Of a stretch of 34,091 nt of DNA, positions 26,172 through 33,951 are shown piece by piece. The notes under the pieces are model-generated. The model worked only from the letters and a program-made list of their open reading frames with translations, was not told where the DNA came from and ran no database searches. This stretch comes from Chamaesiphon sp. GL140_3_metabinner_129_sub (GTDB taxonomy: Bacteria; Cyanobacteriota; Cyanobacteriia; Cyanobacteriales; Chamaesiphonaceae), in contig JANYIT010000133.1 of the NCBI GenBank assembly GCA_025358725.1, positions 1 through 34,091 of the forward strand, in the 5' to 3' direction. Every line of letters begins with the position of its first letter. Position 1 is the stretch's first letter. The translations under genes and the position numbers were made by a program.

Positions 26172-26541
26172 TAGATTTTTGCTCCTGTAAACATGAGGAT
26201 TAAGCTTTGCTTTCGTAGTATACGCTAATCCCAGCAGATGATAAAGATTTGTGAAATTTTTTAAGCTTATGTAAATGCCTCGATCGACTCAAAATTGCCA
26301 GTTGAGTGGCCTTGAATTGCATCTGAGTTACATACTACGCAAGCAGTCTACCGATCGACTGATCGCAACCAAAACCGCTCCCTGTGGCATAATCTCAATT
26401 ACAACAGCTCAATAGTAATAACCCTAGCTAATCGATTGTACCCAAACGCTGAGGATTTATTATCTGTCAACAATTATTAAAAATTCTCACATTCTGGCAT
26501 CTTCAACACAGCGAAAATCCCTAGCAACCTCAAGCCTAAAA
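26172..26541. other. Gap between tRNA-Lys and crtR
   Basis: About 370 AT-rich bases with no supported gene on either strand. It should contain the crtR promoter (minus strand) and the 3' trailer of the tRNA. I saw no strong inverted repeat. Confidence 0.4.
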
Positions 26542-26613
26542 TGGGTGACTGGGGAGTCGAACCCCAAACCAACGGATTAAGAGTCCGATGCTCTACCATT
26601 GAGCTAGTTACCC
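26542..26613 (-). tRNA. tRNA-Lys (anticodon CUU)
   Basis: The minus strand folds as a 72-base tRNA: acceptor GGGTAAC/GTCACCC, D stem GCTC/GAGC with loop AATGGTA, anticodon stem TCGGA/TCCGT with loop CTCTTAA, and T stem TGGGG/CCCCA with loop TTCGACT. The anticodon CTT (26581-26579) reads AAG lysine codons. The discriminator is A and CCA is not encoded, so the nucleotidyltransferase must add it. Two imperfect pairs are visible: A5 with C68 in the acceptor stem and T27 with T43 in the anticodon stem. Confidence 0.9.
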
Positions 26614-26646
26614 TAGTTACTAGTTCATTCTACCAGAAACCAATTA

Positions 26647-26790
26647 CTAATTATTAATAAAGCTCTGAAGTTCCGTAACATCAGCGACAACCTCGTCTAT
26701 GATGGAGACTGGAGCTACATCTGAGCGCACTCGATTGGAATTTTCCTCAATCAGAGGCGATGCCAACGACTCTACAAAAGATATTCTCAC
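26647..26790 (-). CDS. Possible 47-residue protein upstream of tRNA-Lys
   Basis: An open frame from a GTG (26790) to a TAG at 26647, starting MRISFVESLASPLIEENS and ending TELQSFINN, rich in acidic and hydrophobic residues. An in-frame TAG lies directly before the GTG, so it cannot extend upstream. Codon choice looks protein-like. It ends 33 bases before the tRNA on the same strand, so the two might share a transcript. I do not recognise the family; it could be a small gene, a decayed gene end or chance. Confidence 0.3.
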   Translation of the reverse strand: MRISFVESLASPLIEENSNRVRSDVAPVSIIDEVVADVTELQSFINN

Positions 26791-26991
26791 CTAAATGTAA
26801 TTATTAAAAATTAGCCTCAAAGTCTTAACTGTATTTCGGTGTTCGCGCTTATCATTCCAATATCAGCAACAACAAATTTAACTTACAGTCAAGGGTTTGA
26901 TGGCTTTACATTGTAAACTACCGTTTGACTTATTTCTATTCGATCGATCGAAGCCCACACTTCGCCAACGATTCTGCCACATAGCTGCTAT
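26791..26991. other. Promoter region of metG
   Basis: About 200 bases between the possible small ORF and metG. It should contain the metG promoter. No clear -35/-10 pair, operator or T-box-like structure was recognised. Confidence 0.35.
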
Positions 26992-28629
26992 ATGAACTAT
27001 CCCGTGAGAAACCAACAGTCTTTTACCGTCACTACCCCATTGTACTACGTCAATGATGTCCCCCATATCGGACACGCTTACACTACGATGGCAGCCGATA
27101 CGATTGCCAGATGGCAAAGACTCCAACATCGCAATGTATTGCTAATTACCGGAACTGACGAACATGGACAGAAAATTGAACGCACAGCAATTGCGGCGGG
27201 CGTAGATCCACAAGTACACTGCGATCGGATTGTGGCGCGGTTTGACTCTTTGTGGAGCAAGCTGAATATTCAATATGACAGGTTTAGTCGGACGACAGCA
27301 CCCAATCATCAAATTATCGTCAAGGAGTTTTTCCAACGGGTTTGGGATCGGGGGGATATTTATCAAGGGACTCAACAGGGTTGGTATTGTGTCTCCTGCG
27401 AGGAGTTTAAGGAGGAGCGAGATCTGCTGGCTGACCATCATTGCCCCTTGCATCCCAGCAAGCAGGTAGAATGGCGAGATGAAAGTAATTACTTTTTCAG
27501 ACTATCTAAATATCAACAGCAACTAGAAGCTTTATATACAGAATGTCCTGATTTTATTCTCCCAAATAGTCGGCGGAATGAAGTATTAAAATTTGTGGCT
27601 CAGGGGTTGCAAGATTTTTCAATTTCTCGGATCAATGTTGACTGGGGAATCCCCTTGCCAACCGATCCGCAGCAAACGATTTATGTCTGGTTTGATGCAT
27701 TGTTGGGATACATGACAGCATTGCTCGATCCCGATGTTGAGCCTAGCCTAGAAAATGCATTACAGCAGCGATGGCCGATTAATTTGCATTTAATTGGCAA
27801 AGATATCTTACGCTTTCATGCTATTTACTGGCCAGCAATGTTGATGTCAGCAGGATTGCCGATTCCCGATCGAGTCTTCGCACATGGCTACTTTACTAAA
27901 GACGGTAAAAAGATTAGTAAAAGTGAGGGAAATGCGATCGATCCGATCGATTTAGTCGATCGATATGGGGCCGAACCATTACGTTATTATTTTCTCAAGG
28001 GGATTGAATTTGGTCAGGATGGCGATTTTAACGAGACACGCTTTGTTGAAATTGTTAATGCCGATCTTGCCAACAATTTAGGGAACTTAGTCAACCGCAC
28101 CCTAAATATGGCTAAAAAATATTGTCAGGGTCGAGTACCAAATTGTAATGCTGAAGATATCTCCGCTGATAATCCGCTCAAAATACTAGGCCAAAAGTTA
28201 GGAACTCAAGTAAGTGTTGCCTACAATAATTTAGCATTCAAAGAAGCTTGTGAATCAATTATAACTTTGGCACATTCTAGTAATAAGTATATAGATGATC
28301 TCGCTCCTTGGGCATTGTTTAAACAAGATAAACATGCAGAATTAGCGGAGGTTTTATACTCTGCTCTAGAGTCAGCTCGCTTAGCGGCGTACCTTCTAGC
28401 ACCGATCATTCCAAAAATCAGTACGGATATTTATCGTCAATTAGGCTTAGAGATAGACTTCGATCTTATTGGTAGCAATAATATTTCCAAATTAAATGCA
28501 GATGCATCAGAGCCACCAGGTGATTGGGATCGTCATCTAGAATGGGGGATTCTGAAAGCTAATCACCTGCTAGGTGAACCACATCCGATTTTTGCCAAGT
28601 TGGAACCACCGATTAGCGTCAGCATTTAA
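26992..28629 (+). CDS. metG: Methionyl-tRNA synthetase
   Basis: Charges tRNA-Met with methionine. Length 545 residues. The class I motif HIGH is at 25-28 and the second motif is KISKS (307-311), a variant of KMSKS. A single zinc-knuckle-like set of ligands appears at Cys133, Cys136, Cys151 and His154 (CVSC, CPLH). VWFDALLGY belongs to the active site. The helical anticodon-binding domain occupies about 370-500. There is no C-terminal tRNA-binding (Trbp111-like) domain, so this is the short form. The ATG has no Shine-Dalgarno sequence. It is the first of five plus-strand genes. Confidence 0.97.
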   Translation: MNYPVRNQQSFTVTTPLYYVNDVPHIGHAYTTMAADTIARWQRLQHRNVLLITGTDEHGQKIERTAIAAGVDPQVHCDRIVARFDSLWSKLNIQYDRFSRTTAPNHQIIVKEFFQRVWDRGDIYQGTQQGWYCVSCEEFKEERDLLADHHCPLHPSKQVEWRDESNYFFRLSKYQQQLEALYTECPDFILPNSRRNEVLKFVAQGLQDFSISRINVDWGIPLPTDPQQTIYVWFDALLGYMTALLDPDVEPSLENALQQRWPINLHLIGKDILRFHAIYWPAMLMSAGLPIPDRVFAHGYFTKDGKKISKSEGNAIDPIDLVDRYGAEPLRYYFLKGIEFGQDGDFNETRFVEIVNADLANNLGNLVNRTLNMAKKYCQGRVPNCNAEDISADNPLKILGQKLGTQVSVAYNNLAFKEACESIITLAHSSNKYIDDLAPWALFKQDKHAELAEVLYSALESARLAAYLLAPIIPKISTDIYRQLGLEIDFDLIGSNNISKLNADASEPPGDWDRHLEWGILKANHLLGEPHPIFAKLEPPISVSI

Positions 28630-28752
28630 TCATTCTGAATCTGTTATGATGAAGATAGTGAGTCAATAATAATTAATTGCCTCCAACATAATAAAGCAAC
28701 TTTTTTAAACTTTTCAAAACTTTTTTAAAATTTCAAATTAACCTCAATAACG

Positions 28753-29340
28753 ATGAATAGTTTTAATCATGATGAAAATTCAATATTTTCAGCACAGCAA
28801 GTCTTAGAAAACCGTGGGAGAGTCGCAATCTTTGTTGATGGGTCTAATTTATTCTACGCAGCACTGCAACTGAATATTGAAATTGACTATACAAAACTAT
28901 TAGCTCGGCTGACAGGTGGTTCTCGATTGCTCCGGTCTTTTTTCTATACTGGAGTCGATCGAACCAATGAGAAACAGCAGGGATTTTTGCTCTGGATGAG
29001 GCGCAATGGTTATCGAGTAATTGCCAAAGATTTGATCCAACTACCAGATGGCTCCAAAAAAGCGAATCTTGATGTAGAAATTGCCGTCGATATGATGGCA
29101 TTAGTCGGATCTTACGACACAGCAGTGCTCGTCAGTGGCGATGGAGATCTTGCCTATGCAGTGGATGCAGTAAGCTATCGCGGTGTTCGGGTCGAAGTAG
29201 TTAGTTTGCGATCGATGACTAGTGATAGTCTGATTAATGTTTCTGATCGATATATTGACCTTGAAAATGTCAAAGAAGAGATCCAAAAAACACCTAGAAA
29301 TAATGTCAGTTTATCTGTAACTCCTGATATCTGGACTTGA
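28753..29340 (+). CDS. LabA-like NYN domain protein
   Basis: A 195-residue protein with the PIN-like NYN fold. Conserved acidic residues are Asp29 in VAIFVDGSNLF, Asp107 and Asp113 in ANLDVEIAVDMM, and Asp130 and Asp132 in LVSGDGDLAYAVDAV; in this fold they bind a metal and may cut RNA. The arrangement matches LabA, a circadian output factor of Synechococcus acting in the KaiC/RpaA pathway, and its many paralogues. Which paralogue this is cannot be decided here. It lies 123 bases after metG, behind a T- and A-rich leader, and 40 bases before the LptC-like gene. Confidence 0.85.
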   Translation: MNSFNHDENSIFSAQQVLENRGRVAIFVDGSNLFYAALQLNIEIDYTKLLARLTGGSRLLRSFFYTGVDRTNEKQQGFLLWMRRNGYRVIAKDLIQLPDGSKKANLDVEIAVDMMALVGSYDTAVLVSGDGDLAYAVDAVSYRGVRVEVVSLRSMTSDSLINVSDRYIDLENVKEEIQKTPRNNVSLSVTPDIWT

Positions 29341-29380
29341 AGATAGCCAACAGTTATCAGTTGCATTACTTGATCGAAGC

Positions 29381-30502
29381 ATGAAATCATACCGCTGCAT
29401 GAGTATTGTCTGGACAATCGCGATTGTGGGGATCGGTGGTTGTCAAATGACAACCAAACCTCAAGCTAGTCCGACTCCATCACCGATCGAAGCTAAACTA
29501 GAGCTAGATAATCTCAGCTTTGAGCAAGTAGATAAACAGGGTAAACCCTGGTGGAAAGTTCGAGCGCAACACGGAGTCTACTCTCCTGATAAAAAACGTG
29601 CTAAAGTCACCAACTTAGAGGGAGATCTCTATCAAGATGGTCGGGTGATTTTACATGTCACGGCGAAGACGGGCGAAGTAGAACAAGAAGGCGAAAAAGT
29701 GGTTCTACGTGGCGATGTCGTCACCAAAGAAACTCGTAACAATTTGATCCTGATTGGACAAGAGGTAGAATGGCAACCAAAGGTAGATTTACTGACCATC
29801 CGCGATCGGGTTCAAGCAAATCAGCCCAAATTTCAAGCTAATGCTAATGAGGGAAAATATCTCAGCCGGAAACAACAGATGGATCTGTACGGCAAAATTA
29901 CCACATTTTCTCAAGATCCTCGATTGGCAATGCAAACAGAGCATCTCACCTGGTTCGTCAAAGACCAAAAAGTGATTGGAGATCGACCGACACAGATTCA
30001 ACGCTATCAAGGCAAGCAAATTACTGCAAATGTTGTGGCAAATGGCTTCTCTACAGTGATCGATCGCAAAATCATTAATTTACAGGGCAAGGTGCAATTA
30101 AACGCCACCAAGCCACTAATTCAGGCAAATGGTGAATCATTTAGCTGGAATCTCGATCGAGAATTAGTTACCGCCGATCGACCGTTGACCATCGTTCATC
30201 AACAAGAAGCCGTTACCTTTAATGCTAATAGTGGCGAACTAGATCTGAAGGCATCAACGGCTACGCTGACTGGAAATGCGCGGGGATTAGCCACTCGCAA
30301 TCAAGCAAAACTCCGCGCAGATCGATTAATCTGGGAAATTACTTCCCAACAGCTCGTCGGAACTGGTAATGTAGTCTATCAACAAATCAATCCACTCATC
30401 AAATTTACTGGTACTCGCAGCATCGGCAAATTGCAAGACCAATCGATCGTGGTTAGCAGTGACGGTAAACAACAAGTTCAGACAGAATTTATCCCCAAGT
30501 AG
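29381..30502 (+). CDS. lptC: LptC-like lipoprotein (LPS export component)
   Basis: A 373-residue predicted lipoprotein. The N-terminus is a signal peptide ending in the lipobox-like VGIGGC with Cys21, then a Pro/Ser/Thr linker. From about residue 40 a run of beta-rich repeats (LELDNLSFEQ, VTNLEGDLYQDGR, VVLRGDVVTKE, DLYGKITTF, INLQGKVQLNA, ATLTGNARGLA) fits the beta-jellyroll of LptC/OstA proteins. These bridge lipopolysaccharide from the inner-membrane LptBFG transporter to LptA/LptD. E. coli LptC is about 190 residues; this one is roughly twice that and may combine LptC- and LptA-like units. Start choice is uncertain; an ATG six codons inside also keeps the signal peptide. Confidence 0.8.
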   Translation: MKSYRCMSIVWTIAIVGIGGCQMTTKPQASPTPSPIEAKLELDNLSFEQVDKQGKPWWKVRAQHGVYSPDKKRAKVTNLEGDLYQDGRVILHVTAKTGEVEQEGEKVVLRGDVVTKETRNNLILIGQEVEWQPKVDLLTIRDRVQANQPKFQANANEGKYLSRKQQMDLYGKITTFSQDPRLAMQTEHLTWFVKDQKVIGDRPTQIQRYQGKQITANVVANGFSTVIDRKIINLQGKVQLNATKPLIQANGESFSWNLDRELVTADRPLTIVHQQEAVTFNANSGELDLKASTATLTGNARGLATRNQAKLRADRLIWEITSQQLVGTGNVVYQQINPLIKFTGTRSIGKLQDQSIVVSSDGKQQVQTEFIPK

Positions 30503-30567
30503 TCATGAGCAGTGAGTAAGGAGGATTAAGCACTGCTCAAAATCAATTAATCCAAACTCTCCATCTC

Positions 30568-30638
30568 CTGTAGGAGCGGGTTTGAAACTCAATTTAGAGC
30601 TTTAGTTCTCGTCAACATTGGTCAACCCGTCCCTCTGC
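30568..30638. repeat. Degraded GGGTT inverted repeat overlapping the ftsQ 5' end
   Basis: AGGAGCGGGTTTG (30572-30584) and CAACCCGTCCCT (about 30624-30635) form imperfect arms related to the GGGCGGGTTT repeat at 12940-12997. The right arm contains the TTG start and first codons of the longest ftsQ-like frame. Confidence 0.4.
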
Positions 30639-31478
30639 ATCTCAACTCACCCTTCTGTGTATAAACCTGTATCTAAAGACCAGCTAAAACAACGTCGCCG
30701 TCAATTAAGACAGCAGCGGCGAGTTAGAGTCGTCAAATCTTTATGGCGATTTGTATGTATGAGTGGGATTTTAGTTGGGGTGGTGTGGGCAGTGAGTCAG
30801 CCTGACTGGACAATTTCTAAACCAGAGCAGGTGCGGATTCAGGGCAACCAATATCTGAGTGATCTGACGATTCGATCAATGTTGGCAATTCCCTATCCAA
30901 AACCAATTCTGGAGTTAGCACCAGAGCAATTGACCACACAATTGATGGAGCAGGGTTCGATTGCTGAGGTGAAGATCGATCGAGGATTATTGCCGCCTCA
31001 TTTAACTGTTGAGATTCAGGATTTTCCGCCCGTTGCTCGGATCATGCAAGATGAAAGTACTGAATCACAACTATTTGTAGATGAGCGTGGTCAGCAATTA
31101 CCACTGTCTAGCTATCGTTCTACCGTCTTGTTACCCAAGTTAAGATTAAGACAGCCTGCACAAGGAGGTTGCCCCGACTGGACTCAGATTTATCAGGCTA
31201 TTCAGGCTAGCCCAGTTGCGATTGGGATCGTTGATTGTCGCAATCCCCAAAATTTAATCTTGCAAACTGAATTAGGTAAGGTCCGGATCGGTGCTACTGG
31301 GGATCGAACTCGGTTAAACAATCAAATGCATCAGCTCGATCGACTTCGCGATTGGCAGAAACAGATCGACCCAAACCAGATCAATCCTGCTGATGTTGAC
31401 TACCTAGATTTAGAAAATCCGGACTTTCTCAAGTTCCAACTCAAGCGATCTGGAACGATCGCACCCAAAGCAAAGTGA
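30618..31478 (+). CDS. ftsQ: FtsQ-type cell division protein with POTRA domain
   Basis: A bitopic membrane protein of the divisome. After a very basic cytoplasmic stretch (QLKQRRRQLRQQRRVRVVK) there is one transmembrane helix (about 43-60). A POTRA domain begins at ISKPEQVRIQGNQYLS and continues through the segment ILELAPEQLTTQLMEQG. The FtsQ/DivIB-type domain with LTVEIQDFPPVARI follows. It links septal peptidoglycan synthesis to the FtsZ ring and lies directly before ftsZ, as in many cyanobacteria. The start is doubtful: the longest frame uses TTG at 30618, inside a repeat arm, while GTG at 30657 gives a protein starting MYKPVSKDQLKQRRR that looks more natural. Neither has a good ribosome binding site. 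Confidence 0.83.
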   Translation: MVNPSLCISTHPSVYKPVSKDQLKQRRRQLRQQRRVRVVKSLWRFVCMSGILVGVVWAVSQPDWTISKPEQVRIQGNQYLSDLTIRSMLAIPYPKPILELAPEQLTTQLMEQGSIAEVKIDRGLLPPHLTVEIQDFPPVARIMQDESTESQLFVDERGQQLPLSSYRSTVLLPKLRLRQPAQGGCPDWTQIYQAIQASPVAIGIVDCRNPQNLILQTELGKVRIGATGDRTRLNNQMHQLDRLRDWQKQIDPNQINPADVDYLDLENPDFLKFQLKRSGTIAPKAK

Positions 31479-31593
31479 GACATGTTGCTACATCAATAGC
31501 ATTGCTGCAAATATATTTAGAATCTAGAATTACTCTTCTATAATCTCTATATCCTAGCCTAATAATTGACTACCTAGCAAGCAAAATTTAGCT

Positions 31594-31636
31594 AGATCTA
31601 ACTTAGATTTAATTGGAGGTCTGTTAAATTAGATCT
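31594..31636. promoter_or_regulatory. Inverted repeat in the ftsZ leader
   Basis: AGATCTAACTTA (31594-31605) and TAAATTAGATCT (31625-31636) pair over 11 of 12 positions around a 19-base loop, about 92-134 bases before the ftsZ ATG. It lies within the 249-base gap after the ftsQ-like gene. It could be an operator or an RNA hairpin; no U run follows, so a simple terminator is less likely. Confidence 0.4.
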
Positions 31637-31727
31637 GAATTGGATACACTACTTATCTAAAGTAATCTTAAAAATACCCATAATGCAGGTTACTATGCTG
31701 TAAAAGGTTCAAAGAATAAGTTAGTGC

Positions 31728-32948
31728 ATGAATAATTCCAGTTTACCTTCCTATCCAGGATTCACAAACCACTCAATCCGAGATGGTTACACCATACCAA
31801 GGGATGAACGAATGTCTGATGATATCACTTTTAGCAGTGCAGCCCGCATCAAAGTAATTGGTGTTGGCGGTGGCGGCAGTAATGCGGTAAACCGAATGAT
31901 TGCCAGCGATATCGAAGGAATCGAATTTTGGACAATGAATACTGATGCCCAAGCTCTATCGCACTCAGATGCGACGCGGCGCATTCAGTTAGGTCAAAAA
32001 CTCACTCGGGGACTCGGTGCTGGGGGAAATCCCGCCATCGGCCAAAAAGCCGCTGAAGAATCTCGTGAAGAAATCGCGCATGCTCTAGAAGGAGCAGATC
32101 TCGTTTTTATCACTGCTGGGATGGGAGGTGGAACTGGAACTGGTGCAGCCCGAATCGTGGCTGAAGTTGCCAAGGAAATGGGTGCCTTAACGGTGGGTGT
32201 TGTCACTCGTCCGTTCACTTTTGAAGGGCGACGACGGACAAACCAAGCGGAGGAAGGCATTAGTGGATTGCAAAGTCAGGTTGACACCTTGATTATCATC
32301 CCTAATGATAAACTGCTACAGGCAATCAACGAACAAACTCCAGTCCAAGAAGCATTTCGGATCGCCGACGATGTTCTGCGTTCAGGGGTGCAAGGGATCT
32401 CTGATATCATCACAATCCCTGGATTAATTAACGTTGACTTTGCTGATGTCCGCACAGTGATGGCAGATGCTGGTTCGGCCTTGATGGGAATTGGCGAAGG
32501 ATCTGGCAAATCACGAGCGCGGGAAGCAGCTATCCAGGCAATCACTTCACCGCTATTGGAATCAAGCATCGAAGGTGCGCGAGGTGTCGTCCTGAATATC
32601 ACTGGCGGTGCAGATATGACTCTCATCGAAGTAAATACTGCTGCGGAAACGATTTATGAAGTCGTAGATCCAAATGCAAATATTATCTTTGGTGCAGTGA
32701 TCGATCCGCAAATGCAGGGTGAGATGCGAATTACAGTAATTGCAACTGGATTCACAGGTGAGATTTCGGAGCCAATCAATCGTTCTCGGCCGACTGGGGC
32801 GACAACTTCACGTCCTGCCCCACCGTCTGACCCACAAGTCCGCAAACAGCAATCAGGGGCATCTAACGATAGTTTCCCCCGACCTCAGCCACCCCAAAAT
32901 GCTGGTGCTGATTTACCTGCTTTTTTGCAAAATCGTCGTCCTAAATAA
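31728..32948 (+). CDS. ftsZ: Cell division GTPase FtsZ
   Basis: The tubulin-like GTPase that forms the division ring. Length 406 residues. An N-terminal extension of about 38 residues precedes [17 protein letters not shown]. The tubulin signature GGGTGTG is at 133-139, and the catalytic T7 loop is in [11 protein letters not shown]. After a Pro/Ser-rich linker the C-terminal peptide [10 protein letters not shown] ends the protein; this conserved tail binds partners such as SepF/ZipN in cyanobacteria. The start at 31728 gives [12 protein letters not shown]; an internal ATG at codon 29 (MSDDITF) would remove most of the extension. There is no strong Shine-Dalgarno sequence. Confidence 0.97.
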   Translation: MNNSSLPSYPGFTNHSIRDGYTIPRDERMSDDITFSSAARIKVIGVGGGGSNAVNRMIASDIEGIEFWTMNTDAQALSHSDATRRIQLGQKLTRGLGAGGNPAIGQKAAEESREEIAHALEGADLVFITAGMGGGTGTGAARIVAEVAKEMGALTVGVVTRPFTFEGRRRTNQAEEGISGLQSQVDTLIIIPNDKLLQAINEQTPVQEAFRIADDVLRSGVQGISDIITIPGLINVDFADVRTVMADAGSALMGIGEGSGKSRAREAAIQAITSPLLESSIEGARGVVLNITGGADMTLIEVNTAAETIYEVVDPNANIIFGAVIDPQMQGEMRITVIATGFTGEISEPINRSRPTGATTSRPAPPSDPQVRKQQSGASNDSFPRPQPPQNAGADLPAFLQNRRPK

Positions 32949-32973
32949 ATCTGCTTTAGGTGATAGTTTTGGA

Positions 32974-33007
32974 GTAGCAGTCACTCAAATAATTGGGTTA
33001 CTGCTAC
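32974..33007 (+). terminator. Hairpin after ftsZ
   Basis: GTAGCAGT (32974-32981) and ACTGCTAC (33000-33007) form a perfect 8-bp stem around an 18-base loop that is itself partly self-complementary. It begins 25 bases after the ftsZ stop. There is no T run, so the terminator call is tentative. Confidence 0.45.
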
Positions 33008-33273
33008 CACATCAAAGTAGTGGACGTTGAAATCGACTTACCTAGGTTAATTTCGATGCGAACGATTCTAACAGCAGCACCAGCCCACATAAAACTTAGT
33101 AACTGCCAATCCCTGTCTATATTTGATGTATTAGCTGAATATTTTAGTTGTAACTAACGTCGCAATTTAGATCGATCGCTAATCTCAATTTTATAGGGGT
33201 TAAAGTCGGCTACTGATTATTCCATTGCATCCACATCAACAACGCCGTGTCGGTCTAAATTGATACTAAAACC
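33008..33273. other. Gap between the ftsZ hairpin and the ribbon-helix-helix gene
   Basis: With the hairpin, the full gene-free gap after ftsZ is about 325 bases. Apart from the hairpin I see no gene, strong palindrome or repeat; it presumably carries the promoter of the small ribbon-helix-helix gene. Confidence 0.4.
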
Positions 33274-33453
33274 ATGACCCAATTTACACACAATAGCACC
33301 CATTCAGGTACACGTACTATGTCATTAAAGCAGTTAAATGTGAAGATTCCTGAACAAGAACTCCGAATTCTCGAAGCTTTCGCGGAGAAAACCGAGAGAA
33401 CGAAGACTGATATTATTAGGGAATTTATTAGAGCACTACAAGCTAAAATTTGA
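33274..33453 (+). CDS. Small ribbon-helix-helix (CopG/MetJ-like) protein
   Basis: A 59-residue protein. From residue 16 it reads MSLKQLNVKIPEQELRILE, then AFAEKTERTKTDIIREFIRAL. This is one beta strand with alternating residues (LNVKI) followed by two helices, the pattern of ribbon-helix-helix DNA-binding dimers and toxin-antitoxin antitoxins. The first 15 residues are polar and unconserved, so the true start may be the second ATG at 33319, giving 44 residues. No toxin gene follows: eight bases later comes the stop of the convergent hydrolase remnant. It could regulate distant genes or be a leftover antitoxin. Confidence 0.7.
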   Translation: MTQFTHNSTHSGTRTMSLKQLNVKIPEQELRILEAFAEKTERTKTDIIREFIRALQAKI

Positions 33454-33461
33454 CGATTAGC

Positions 33462-33950
33462 CTAGAGTGCCACAGTTTCACCTGATTGTGCTGTGAGCAA
33501 CTGGGTTGACAGTTGCGATCGAGCTAACAGTTCGGAAAATTCAGCCATCGTACCATCCGATCGAGTAAGTTGAGGTAAGATGCCGCTGGCTTGAATTTTC
33601 CCCACTCCAGTGGGCAGATACCACTGAGGTTGCAAAACCGAAGCGAGATAGAAAGCATCTTGTGGATTCATAATTACTTTTCCCAACAGTGGGAATATTT
33701 GACCGACAATCGGGGCAATAATTGTTTCAACATTACCCAGTTTGTGGATGCGATCGATCGTCGCGGGATCGGTGGCTAAATGCGGTTCGTAGTAGAGTGT
33801 TTTGTCAGTTACCAGGGCATGTACCAAAAAACCATTTTCCCACTGTCCCTGAATCTTTGCGCCTGGAGTAGCGGTGATCTCTACTCGTTGATCAAATATA
33901 TAGGTTTGCCAGGGAGATAGCGAGATGACTCGATCGTAACCCAAATTTTC
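33462..33950 (-). pseudogene. Metallo-beta-lactamase-fold hydrolase, N-terminal part removed by IS1
   Basis: The C-terminal 163 or so residues of an MBL-fold hydrolase of the UlaG-like type, starting at ENLGYDRVISLSPWQTY and including ITATPGAKIQGQWENGF, LYYEPHL and the PTGVGKI segment. The frame runs unbroken into the IS1-family end at 33951-33952, so the N-terminal half, with the expected HxHxDH zinc motif, is missing. Full-length relatives are about 260-290 residues. Without the first zinc ligands the remnant cannot be a working enzyme. A TTG at 33944 is only an apparent start. The missing part may lie beyond the IS1 copy, if the element simply inserted. Confidence 0.8.
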
Positions 33951-33951
33951 G

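Noticed and set aside
31787-32845. Long minus-strand open frames opposite ftsZ
   Set aside because: They mirror ftsZ codon bias; Ala/Pro/Ser-rich products without motifs.
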